NCBI GenBank assembly: GCA_002763335.1
Contig: PEYS01000044.1
Span: 1-14,498, forward strand
Direction of reading: 5' to 3'
Origin: Candidatus Woesearchaeota archaeon CG08_land_8_20_14_0_20_47_9
GTDB taxonomy: Archaea; Nanobdellota; Nanobdellia; Woesearchaeales; CG1-02-47-18
DNA: 14,498 nt
Shown: one piece after another, positions 7,039-11,480 of the stretch
How the letters are laid out: each line of letters opens with the position of its first letter
How positions within the stretch are numbered: the stretch's first letter is position 1
Made by a program: the position numbers and the translations under genes
Notes under the pieces: generated by a model
Told to the model about the DNA's origin: nothing
The model's input: only the letters and a program-made list of their open reading frames with translations
The model's database searches: none

Positions 7039-7100
7039 CTTGGGGTTGGGGCCTAGCGTGGAGCAAGAGCCAGATGTTATCGCCGAACCTTAAGCTAAAC

Positions 7101-7173
7101 AGCCTCCGGAGGGAGTTGCACCCTCGACCTGCGGATTACAAGTCCGCCGCAATAGCTACTATGCTACGGAGGC
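7101..7173 (-). tRNA. tRNA-Thr (anticodon UGU)
   Basis: A 73-nt cloverleaf without intron. The acceptor stem GCCTCCG/CGGAGGC is a perfect 7 bp. The anticodon stem GCGGA/TCCGC holds loop CTTGTAA (anticodon TGT at 7138-7140). The T stem is GAGGG/CCCTC and the variable loop AGGTC. Discriminator U73 fits archaeal tRNA-Thr, and CCA is not encoded. The D stem has three pairs plus a T-T mismatch. Oddities: the T loop is TGCAACT (G55 instead of U55) and the D loop has G18-C19 instead of G18-G19. The 3' end faces the RiPP block and the truncated integrase, a usual position for an integration target, but I could not find a second copy of the tRNA 3' end near 3499. Confidence 0.95.
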
Positions 7174-7215
7174 AGATACAGCCGATACGCTGCGGGTTTA
7201 GTTCTGGGTGGAGGG

Positions 7216-7227
7216 CTTATTTAAAAA
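7216..7227 (-). promoter_or_regulatory. TATA box of tRNA-Thr
   Basis: The minus strand reads TTTTTTAAATAA, centred about 48 nt before the tRNA 5' end. Predicted start is near 7195, leaving a leader of about 22 nt for RNase P to remove. Confidence 0.5.
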
Positions 7228-7236
7228 AGTTGTTTC

Positions 7237-8112
7237 TTATTCCAACCCAAACAGGTATTTCAGGTCTGCAATTGGTGTGTGGAGGTAGTTGGTTGATTCA
7301 CTCAGCCACGACTGAATCTTCATAATCCTGCTGGCTTCGCAGCCGAGAATGATGTTCTTCTGCTTGATGATGTTTGAGAGGAATGACTCTGTGCTATGAG
7401 CCCTTGAGCATACCAGGGCGTTGCCAAGCTCTACAGGGCGATGACCATCGCTACCTGCTGTGAAGGGCTTCTTGATGCGCTTAGCAAACTCTATTGAGTC
7501 CAGGTTGTTGCAGTGCATGTTCTTTGAGTTAAGCACCTCTATGGCGTCAATCATGTCAAGCACTGAGCTGTCTGTCCTGCCGCAGACCATGTTGGGGTAT
7601 AGGCCGTAGACCGGGTCAAATGGGTGGGCTGCTGAGACAATGCAGTTGTAGTCTGATGCAAAGCCAACAATGCGCTCTGCGCTTGCCTTTATCGGCAGCA
7701 GGGGGTTTGCCCTGTGCTAAGGCTTAACGTGGCGCTCATAGAACTCGGCAAGCTCGCCGTTTGAGTAGAAGTAGAAGAGAAAGTGAGGCCTGTTGTTGCA
7801 AGATATCTCCATTGCAGGGATAACTGTAACACCCTTCTTGTTCTTTGAGAGGCTGAGGTATGATGATATTGTGTTGTGCTCTGTCACTGCAAGCCCCGCC
7901 CCCATCTTGCGTGCACTGTCTATTATCTCCTTATACCTCCTATCCCTAGCTGCCCCTCTTAGGAAGAGTGCATTTGGGTGGAAGTGCATGTCTGCCATAG
8001 AATAGCTGTATTTATGCAGGACCTGGAGCTCTGACGCCCCTATCTTAGAGAACAGGACATTGCCAATAAGGTTGCGCTTCTTTGTTGTCAGGCTCTCTAG
8101 ACCAAGGTTCAT
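7237..8112 (-). pseudogene. PHP-domain metallohydrolase interrupted by an in-frame TAG
   Basis: One continuous frame of 291 codons is broken only by TAG at codon 132 (7719-7717). All four PHP motifs are present but divided. Before the stop: DMHFHP (His43, His45), TEHN (His79) and AMEIS (Glu102). After it: AAHPF (His163) and GSDGH (Asp222, His224). The protein is a probable metal-dependent phosphoesterase of the archaeal PHP type. Termination at TAG gives 131 residues without half of the metal site, so it would be inactive; an internal ATG at 7590 would give only the last 117 codons. The start at 8112 is supported by TTTATAAA about 26 nt upstream (leaderless). No other stops or frameshifts occur, so the lesion is recent, an assembly error, or a recoded codon. 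TAG ends at least three other genes here. Confidence 0.8.
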
Positions 8113-8134
8113 GGTGCAGGGAGGTTTTAACTTG

Positions 8135-8142
8135 TTTATAAA
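8135..8142 (-). promoter_or_regulatory. Leaderless promoter of the PHP gene
   Basis: TTTATAAA is centred about 26 nt upstream of ATG 8112. With no SD next to the ATG, the transcript should begin at the start codon. It lies just beyond the stop codon of the upstream HPF-like gene. Confidence 0.6.
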
Positions 8143-8146
8143 GGTT

Positions 8147-8512
8147 TTATTTTTGGGCCGAGCTCTCGTTCTCCAGCTTTTTCAGCACCCTGTCAAGTGC
8201 GAAGAATAGGTTTCTGTCAACAATATCTGCGTAGAAGCTCCTTCCCCCTAATGTAAGTGCTGAGTGAAACTCGTATTTCTCTGACTTCTCCCTCTCGTGA
8301 ATCCTCTTCATCTTCACGCTCAGGCTGCTGAATTCCGTGTAGGCATCTGAGAATCTCCTGGCGTAGTTGCCCACAATCTTCTTAACAACCGCCATTGAGC
8401 CCCTGTCAATGTCGCTGAATCCTGTCAGTTCTATATTGCCACCAAGGGCAAGCATGTCTTTGTTCTGGCCTAGCCCTGCATCATGGTCTGTTGTTTCAGC
8501 CCCCTCTTCCAT
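8147..8512 (-). CDS. HPF/RaiA-like ribosome-associated protein
   Basis: 121 residues from ATG 8512. The order of elements matches the ribosome hibernation factor/RaiA fold (beta-alpha-beta-beta-beta-alpha). A first strand (GNIELTGF, about 25-32) is followed by a basic helix (MAVVKKIVGNYARRF), a strand with SSLSVKMKRIH, a third (KYEFHSALTL), then GRSFYADIVD and the helix LFFALDRVLKKLENE. The last part parallels the RaiA ending with its 'ADAxxxDMYAAID' pattern. Such proteins bind the 30S decoding site and silence idle ribosomes. The frame runs further upstream, but ATG 8512 has TATAAAAA about 26 nt before it, while the extension reads through hairpin repeat copy 1. This is a fold-level match by eye, so moderate certainty; gene reality is high. 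Confidence 0.7.
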   Translation of the reverse strand: MEEGAETTDHDAGLGQNKDMLALGGNIELTGFSDIDRGSMAVVKKIVGNYARRFSDAYTEFSSLSVKMKRIHEREKSEKYEFHSALTLGGRSFYADIVDRNLFFALDRVLKKLENESSAQK

Positions 8513-8534
8513 GATCTGAAATAGGCTGGCGTTG

Positions 8535-8542
8535 TATAAAAA
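8535..8542 (-). promoter_or_regulatory. Leaderless promoter of the HPF-like gene
   Basis: TTTTTATA on the minus strand is centred about 26 nt before ATG 8512. No SD is present. This fixes the start at 8512 rather than the longer frame starting at 8587. Confidence 0.6.
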
Positions 8543-8554
8543 TCTTTTGGAAAA

Positions 8555-8604
8555 GCGTAACTTTACACTGGTCTGCAACCAGTGCAAAGTTACGCCTCGT
8601 CTGA
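8555..8604. repeat. Dispersed hairpin repeat, copy 1
   Basis: 18-bp arms (8555-8572 and 8578-8595) enclose loop CTGCA, with one mismatch, followed by CTCGTCTGA. Core arm: GCGTAACTTTACACTGGT. The same 50-bp unit recurs at 9745-9794 in the same orientation with two base changes. It lies upstream of the HPF-like promoter. Confidence 0.8.
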
Positions 8605-8675
8605 ATGAAGTTTTTTTATTTAAGATGGCCTTGCTGTTATCTTACAGGTTGAGGCTTTGAATGCAGTCATTCCAC

Positions 8676-8700
8676 CGGTGTGCTTAAAGCAAGCACACCG
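8676..8700. repeat. Inverted repeat, 10-bp arms and 5-nt loop
   Basis: CGGTGTGCTT (8676-8685), AAAGC, AAGCACACCG (8691-8700); perfect arms. It is one of three successive hairpins between the 60-residue gene and the HPF-like promoter. Confidence 0.65.
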
Positions 8701-8735
8701 ATTCCATTCGGCCACGAGAAAACAAAGCGTTTGGG

Positions 8736-8750
8736 CTTGCCTACGGCAAG
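8736..8750. repeat. Small inverted repeat, 6-bp arms
   Basis: CTTGCC, TAC, GGCAAG; perfect. It is directly adjacent to the larger hairpin at 8751-8785 and shares its CTTGCC/GGCAAG words, so the two may pair alternatively. Confidence 0.5.
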
Positions 8751-8785
8751 AGTCAAAAGCTTGCCTGCTGGGCAAGCTTTTGACT
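8751..8785 (-). terminator. Perfect 15-bp hairpin behind the 60-residue gene
   Basis: AGTCAAAAGCTTGCC (8751-8765), loop TGCTG, GGCAAGCTTTTGACT (8771-8785): 15 perfect pairs. It starts one base past the TAG of the minus-strand small gene. A transcript 3' end or stabilising structure is likely, although no T run follows; a mobile repeat is the alternative. Confidence 0.5.
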
Positions 8786-8786
8786 G

Positions 8787-8969
8787 CTAGTACACCTCGA
8801 TGCTGAGCCTCTTCTCAAGCTCGTTCAGCCTTCTCTCAAGCATCTTTATCCTGAACTCGTTCCTCTTCTGGTTGTGGTTCAGATAGGTTACCCATCCATT
8901 GAGGTTCTGCTTTATTGCATCTATGTCTCCTCTTACCCTGTTAAAGGCCCTCTTTACTGATAAAAGCAT
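8787..8969 (-). CDS. Small coiled-coil protein of unknown function
   Basis: 60 residues. SD GGAGGTGG lies 5 nt before ATG 8969, so translation is well supported. The protein is one amphipathic, highly charged helix: an N-terminal part (VKRAFNRVRGDIDAIKQNLN), a middle with aromatic residues (GWVTYLNHNQ), then a leucine-spaced heptad region (RIKMLERRLNELEKRLSIEV). No transmembrane segment and no Cys. I recognise no named family, though short proteins with this 'FxRVRxDI' start seem familiar from DPANN genomes. It is divergent from the YqjE-like gene across a 131-nt region containing a 43-nt hairpin. It may be an oligomerising or scaffold protein. Confidence 0.72.
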   Translation of the reverse strand: MLLSVKRAFNRVRGDIDAIKQNLNGWVTYLNHNQKRNEFRIKMLERRLNELEKRLSIEVY

Positions 8970-9015
8970 CTTGCCACCTCCAATCGTATTTAGTCATTAT
9001 GACGGAGATGACATC

Positions 9016-9058
9016 TGAGGGCTTTGAATACCCTGCGGTAGGGTATCCAAGGCCCTCA
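9016..9058. repeat. 43-nt near-perfect hairpin in a divergent promoter region
   Basis: Arms 9016-9034 and 9040-9058 pair over 19 positions: 17 Watson-Crick pairs, one G-T and one mismatch, around loop GCGGT. The inner part is ATACCCT/AGGGTAT, the outer TGAGGGC/GCCCTCA. It lies between two divergent small genes, upstream of the plus-strand TATA box. Confidence 0.7.
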
Positions 9059-9070
9059 ATTTTCGTTACC

Positions 9071-9080
9071 TTTATAAATA
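9071..9080 (+). promoter_or_regulatory. Leaderless promoter of the YqjE-like gene
   Basis: TTTATAAATA is centred 25-26 nt before ATG 9101. This selects the 115-residue start over the longer open frame from 8999, which would translate through the 43-nt hairpin. Confidence 0.6.
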
Positions 9081-9100
9081 GTGAGGGTATTGATGGTAAT

Positions 9101-9448
9101 ATGCCATCAAAAAAGAGGGGTGGTGACATCATAACCTGTATTAAGGATTTCTTTAAAGAGTTTGCAGTGGCATCAATAAGGAACACACTGCAGGATGGTC
9201 TTAGGGAGACGCTTCTTAAGCTTAAGGGTTTTATCTACTCGGTTGAGAAGAGGATGATAAAGGATTTCTACCTTGCTGTTATATCAATCAGCGGAGTAAT
9301 ATTCATACTCATTGCAAGCGCCATGCTGCTTGAGCACTACCTGAGACTTGTGAAGGGCTTCGGCTTTATGATTGTCGGCGTGGCTGTTCTACTTGTCGCT
9401 GGCTTAATAAGGTATTTTGCAAGGGATAATTCTAGTTGTAATGGCTAA
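9101..9448 (+). CDS. YqjE/Holin_3_6-like small membrane protein
   Basis: 115 residues. An amphipathic N-terminal half (CIKDFFKEFAVASIRNTLQD, then LRETLLKLKGFIYSVEKRM) leads into two membrane helices: FYLAVISISGVIFILIASAM (about 58-77) and MIVGVAVLLVAGLIRYF (about 92-108), joined by a short loop. The C-terminus is short and polar. The architecture is that of the bacterial YqjE/putative actinobacterial holin-X family, which typically sits next to a YqjD (DUF883) protein, as it does here. 'Holin' is a family label; no lysis role is implied. ATG 9101 is chosen from the TATA spacing. The stop overlaps an ATGGCTAAAAA motif that recurs at the start of the next gene. Family call is by architecture, moderate. 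Confidence 0.7.
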   Translation: MPSKKRGGDIITCIKDFFKEFAVASIRNTLQDGLRETLLKLKGFIYSVEKRMIKDFYLAVISISGVIFILIASAMLLEHYLRLVKGFGFMIVGVAVLLVAGLIRYFARDNSSCNG

Positions 9449-9472
9449 AAAAAAGAAAGGGGTGATTGACTG

Positions 9473-9742
9473 ATGGCTAAAAAGAGAGCAACCAGAAAGA
9501 AGAGCAGAGCTAAGAAGGCTGTGAAGACGAGGCTTGCCGCACTTAAGAAGAGGCTTGAAAAAGAGAGGCTTAAGAGAGAGGCAAGAAAGCAGATGGATGT
9601 AGCCAAGAAGCAATTTAAAGAGGGTGAGAAGGCAATAAAGAATTGCATCAATAAAAGCCCTGAGAAGGCTGTTATGATTGCCGCAGGTCTTGGAGCATTA
9701 CTGGGTGCTGTTGTAACCTCGCTGGCAAGAAGGAAGAAATAG
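9473..9742 (+). CDS. YqjD/ElaB (DUF883)-like basic tail-anchored protein
   Basis: 89 residues. A strongly basic, Lys/Arg-rich N-terminus (residues 1-16, then KKAVKTRLAALKKRLEKER) and a long helix (KQMDVAKKQFKEGEKAIKN) precede a C-terminal glycine-rich membrane helix (AVMIAAGLGALLGAVVTSLA, 66-85) ending in RRKK. This is the arrangement of E. coli YqjD/ElaB, inner-membrane proteins that bind ribosomes in stationary phase. The SD-like GGGGTGA lies 8 nt upstream of the ATG. It is separated by 24 nt from the YqjE-like gene and probably shares its transcript. Hairpin repeat copy 2 begins 2 nt after the TAG stop. Ribosome tethering here is inferred from the family. Confidence 0.72.
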   Translation: MAKKRATRKKSRAKKAVKTRLAALKKRLEKERLKREARKQMDVAKKQFKEGEKAIKNCINKSPEKAVMIAAGLGALLGAVVTSLARRKK

Positions 9743-9744
9743 AA

Positions 9745-9794
9745 GCGTAACTTTGCACCGGTCTGCAACCAGTGCAAAGTTACGCCTCGTCTGA
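9745..9794. repeat. Dispersed hairpin repeat, copy 2
   Basis: Arms 9745-9762 and 9768-9785 around CTGCA, then CTCGTCTGA, with one mismatch at a different position from copy 1. It begins 2 nt after the YqjD-like stop, so it could also form the 3' end of that transcript. Confidence 0.8.
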
Positions 9795-9853
9795 GCGCAG
9801 TGTTAGGTGCTTGACTCTGGGTGGTAATGCTGGTTGTCAACTACTTAATGCAG

Positions 9854-9967
9854 CTACACGCTGGCAAGGGCAAAGACGAAGATTAGAGCAATCACAGCCA
9901 TAATAGAGGACAGCTCTATTACCCCAAACTCAAAATTAGCCCTCTTCAGCCTCTTTTTACCCCTCAT
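9854..9967 (-). CDS. 37-residue basic single-pass membrane peptide
   Basis: A short frame starting at ATG 9967: the basic N-terminus MRGKKRLKRANFEFG is followed by one hydrophobic helix (VIELSSIMAVIALIFVFALA) and stop. The longer reading frame (to 10162) overlaps amrS and lacks any start signal. Support for the short gene is SD GAGGT 7 nt upstream and TATA TATTTAAATA at 10015-10024, which would start the mRNA near 9993. The positive-inside rule puts the N-terminus in the cytoplasm. No family is recognised. It could be a small membrane subunit or a regulator; a chance frame is possible given its size. Confidence 0.55.
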   Translation of the reverse strand: MRGKKRLKRANFEFGVIELSSIMAVIALIFVFALASV

Positions 9968-10014
9968 ACCAAAAACCTCGCAGTTACATACCAGTATACC
10001 TATGTGTAAATTAG

Positions 10015-10024
10015 TATTTAAATA
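10015..10024 (-). promoter_or_regulatory. Promoter of the 37-residue membrane peptide
   Basis: TATTTAAATA lies between the amrS stop (10080) and the small gene. The predicted start near 9993 gives a leader of about 25 nt containing SD GAGGT (9975-9979). Confidence 0.5.
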
Positions 10025-10079
10025 TTTCTCTTGTCTGAAGCAACTATTATGGTATGTGCTTGCACCAGGGTTGCGCTCT

Positions 10080-11081
10080 CTACCCCCACACCCCAGCAAT
10101 CCTGGCCCCGCACTCACCACAGCACCCGTCCTTAAGCCCAACCACTCGAATACCATACCCAATCCGTTCTACAAGCAAGGCTTTACACTCAGGACAGTAT
10201 GTGTTTCCTCCTCCGGCAGAGTAGACATTCCCCACATAAACATACTTTATTCCCTCGTCGAGAGCGATCCTCCTTGCCTCCTCAAGCATAGAAGCTGGCG
10301 TAGCGTTGATGTCAGTCATCTTGTAACATGGGTAGAATGCAGTGAAGTGTAAGGGCACCTCTATGCCAAGAGCCTTGGTTATCCACCTGCACATATCCCT
10401 GATCTTATCCTTGTCACTGTTCCTGCCAGGTATGATGAGGTTTGTTACCTCTAGCCAGACACCTGCAGCCTTTATTATCTTCAGTGAATCCAGGACTGGC
10501 TCTAGCCTGCCTGAGCAGACCGTCTTGTAGAAGCTGTCATCAAATGCCTTTAAATCAATGTTTGCAGCGTCAATAAGCCTGCAGAGCTTATTTAATGGCT
10601 CCGGGTTTATAAATCCGTTTGATACGATCACGTTCTTAAGCCCCTTCTTCCTTGCAAGGCCTGCTATGTCTGTCATGTACTCATAAAACACTGTTGGCTC
10701 ATTATAGGTGTAGGAGACGCTCTTACAGCCCCTATCTAAAGCCAGCCTGACAATCTCATCAGGTGCTATCATCGGGCTGTCCTGCCTAGGCCTTGCCCTT
10801 GATATATCCCAGTTCTGACAATGCAAGCAAGCTAGGTTACAGCCAACTGTGCCTATTGAGAATGCCTTGCTTCCAGGCAGGAAGTGGTATAAGGGCTTTT
10901 TCTCTATTGGATCTGCATTCACTGCCACTGGTCTGCCATACACCAGGCTTTTCAGAACCCCGTCAACATTCTTCCTTACACCGCAGAAGCCGGTCTTGCC
11001 TCCAGAAATGGTACATAAATGTGGGCATAGGTTGCATACAATCCCCTCCCCTTTTTTATCATAGTAGAGTGCGTCATGCAT
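10080..11081 (-). CDS. amrS: AmmeMemoRadiSam system radical SAM enzyme AmrS
   Basis: 333 residues, close to the family norm. The N-terminus has a Cys-rich module, CNLCPHLC with Cys33 in GFCGVR (Cys16, 19, 23, 33). The radical SAM signature CNLACLHCQNWDIS follows (Cys81, 85, 88). SYTYNEPTVFYEY and the FTAFYPCYKM segment are typical of this PflA-related family. A C-terminal Cys pair, CPEC (296-299) and CCGEC (320-324), could form a zinc ribbon. The family partners, an AMMECR1 protein and a Memo protein, are not in the window. The substrate is not established to my knowledge. The ATG lies 5 nt after the stop of the eL41-like gene without a clear SD, which suggests co-transcription and reinitiation. 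Confidence 0.93.
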   Translation of the reverse strand: MHDALYYDKKGEGIVCNLCPHLCTISGGKTGFCGVRKNVDGVLKSLVYGRPVAVNADPIEKKPLYHFLPGSKAFSIGTVGCNLACLHCQNWDISRARPRQDSPMIAPDEIVRLALDRGCKSVSYTYNEPTVFYEYMTDIAGLARKKGLKNVIVSNGFINPEPLNKLCRLIDAANIDLKAFDDSFYKTVCSGRLEPVLDSLKIIKAAGVWLEVTNLIIPGRNSDKDKIRDMCRWITKALGIEVPLHFTAFYPCYKMTDINATPASMLEEARRIALDEGIKYVYVGNVYSAGGGNTYCPECKALLVERIGYGIRVVGLKDGCCGECGARIAGVWG

Positions 11082-11086
11082 TTCAA

Positions 11087-11188
11087 TTACTTCTTCTTTC
11101 TAAGGCGCTTGAGCTTATTCATGCGCTTGCGCTGCCACTTCCAGCGCATCTGCCCCTTCTTCTTCCACCGCCTTGAGCTCCTCTTCAT
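11087..11188 (-). CDS. eL41-like ribosomal protein
   Basis: A 33-residue, extremely basic peptide. The last 20 residues, MRWKWQRKRMNKLKRLRKKK, match the pattern of eL41 (yeast and human MRAKWRKKRMRRLKRKRR): Met-Arg-x-Lys-Trp, the central RM and the Arg/Lys-rich helix. In ribosomes eL41 is a single helix at the subunit interface. The start at 11188 has an excellent SD, AAGGAGGAGG (about 11192-11201), and a TATA box at 11223-11233. The second Met (11149) would give exactly the canonical eL41 length, so either start is possible; the longer form adds the basic MKRSSRRWKKKGQ. It lies 5 nt upstream of amrS and probably shares its mRNA. Annotation pipelines usually miss genes this short. Confidence 0.78.
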   Translation of the reverse strand: MKRSSRRWKKKGQMRWKWQRKRMNKLKRLRKKK

Positions 11189-11222
11189 AAGCCTCCTCCT
11201 TCACACAATTGGAACAGCCTCC

Positions 11223-11233
11223 TTTTTAAATAT
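11223..11233 (-). promoter_or_regulatory. Promoter of the eL41-amrS operon
   Basis: The minus strand reads ATATTTAAAAA. The predicted start near 11203 gives a leader of about 15 nt made up almost wholly of the SD AAGGAGGAGG. Confidence 0.55.
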
Positions 11234-11312
11234 CTTGCGGTGGACTAACCAACTGTGAGAGGTGAACTCTGAGATTTAAATATTGAGATAGTTATTAACA
11301 GAAGAATCTATT

Positions 11313-11480
11313 CTATTCAGTACCATCCTTCCCAACCATCATGTCGCGGCATTGTTTATTAACTTTGAAATACGTAGAGTCGTAGAATCCCGCTAAAGAT
11401 CCCCCATCTAACTCCTTCACTTTTATATCGAATTCAGGGTGACCGCAGGCTACAAAGATCAGTGTAAGGTTACGCTTCTA
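11313..11480 (-). pseudogene. Orphan coding-like fragment downstream of the phosphoesterase
   Basis: An open frame of 54 codons between two TAG stops, without a start codon until two internal Met near its end. The translation (FVACGHPEFDIKVKELDGGS, then LAGFYDSTYFKVNKQCRDMM) has the residue balance of a real protein, but I recognise no family. Its upstream end coincides with the half copy of the hairpin repeat, so it looks like the tail of a gene cut off at that junction. It could be chance; the region is short and A/T-rich. Confidence 0.3.
11457..11475 (-). repeat. Half copy of the dispersed hairpin repeat
   Basis: The minus strand reads GCGTAACCTTACACTGATC, against the left arm GCGTAACTTTACACTGGTC of copy 1: two differences in 19. 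The TAA inside GCGTAAC is the stop codon of the phosphoesterase gene. The right arm is absent. Confidence 0.5.

Larger units (their letters stand above)
6717..7100. other. Gene-free stretch with several short inverted repeats
   Basis: No convincing gene. The only long frame (minus, 7066-6818) lacks an SD, promoter or recognisable content. What it does hold: nested short repeats at 6722-6764 (AGAAGG ... CCTTCT around AGCC/GGCT); CAGCCTTAA (6798-6806) and TTAAGGCTG (6808-6816); TTTAGTT (6915-6921) and AACTAAA (6928-6934); and opposed T and A runs at 7021-7038. It is G+C-richer than the RiPP block. A structured RNA or decayed sequence is possible. I searched by eye for RNase P and SRP RNA signatures and saw none. 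Confidence 0.4.

Noticed and set aside
6818..7066. An 82-codon minus-strand frame between the RiPP operon and the tRNA
   Set aside because: No SD or TATA box, low-complexity Lys/Gln-rich translation, and it runs through inverted repeats; probably chance.
6717..7090. RNase P RNA or SRP RNA in the gene-free stretch
   Set aside because: I looked for the conserved RNase P core strings and the SRP helix-8 motif on both strands and saw none.
8513..8587. N-terminal extension of the HPF-like protein from 8587
   Set aside because: The added residues are encoded by the hairpin repeat and the promoter; ATG 8512 fits the TATA spacing.
8999..9100. N-terminal extension of the YqjE-like protein
   Set aside because: It would translate through the 43-nt hairpin and the TATA box; no initiation signal at 8999.
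8555..9810. Integron-like attC sites: GCGTAAC/GTTACGC ends of the hairpin repeat and a nearby GTTAGGTGC
   Set aside because: The core GTTACGC departs from GTTRRRY, the stem lacks the extrahelical bases of attC, the unit is shorter than known attC sites, and the recombinase in the window is XerA-like and far away. The GTTAGGT after copy 2 has no partner and is absent from copy 1.
9854..10162. 102-codon form of the small membrane peptide
   Set aside because: The extra 65 codons overlap the end of amrS and cover the TATA box and SD of the short form.
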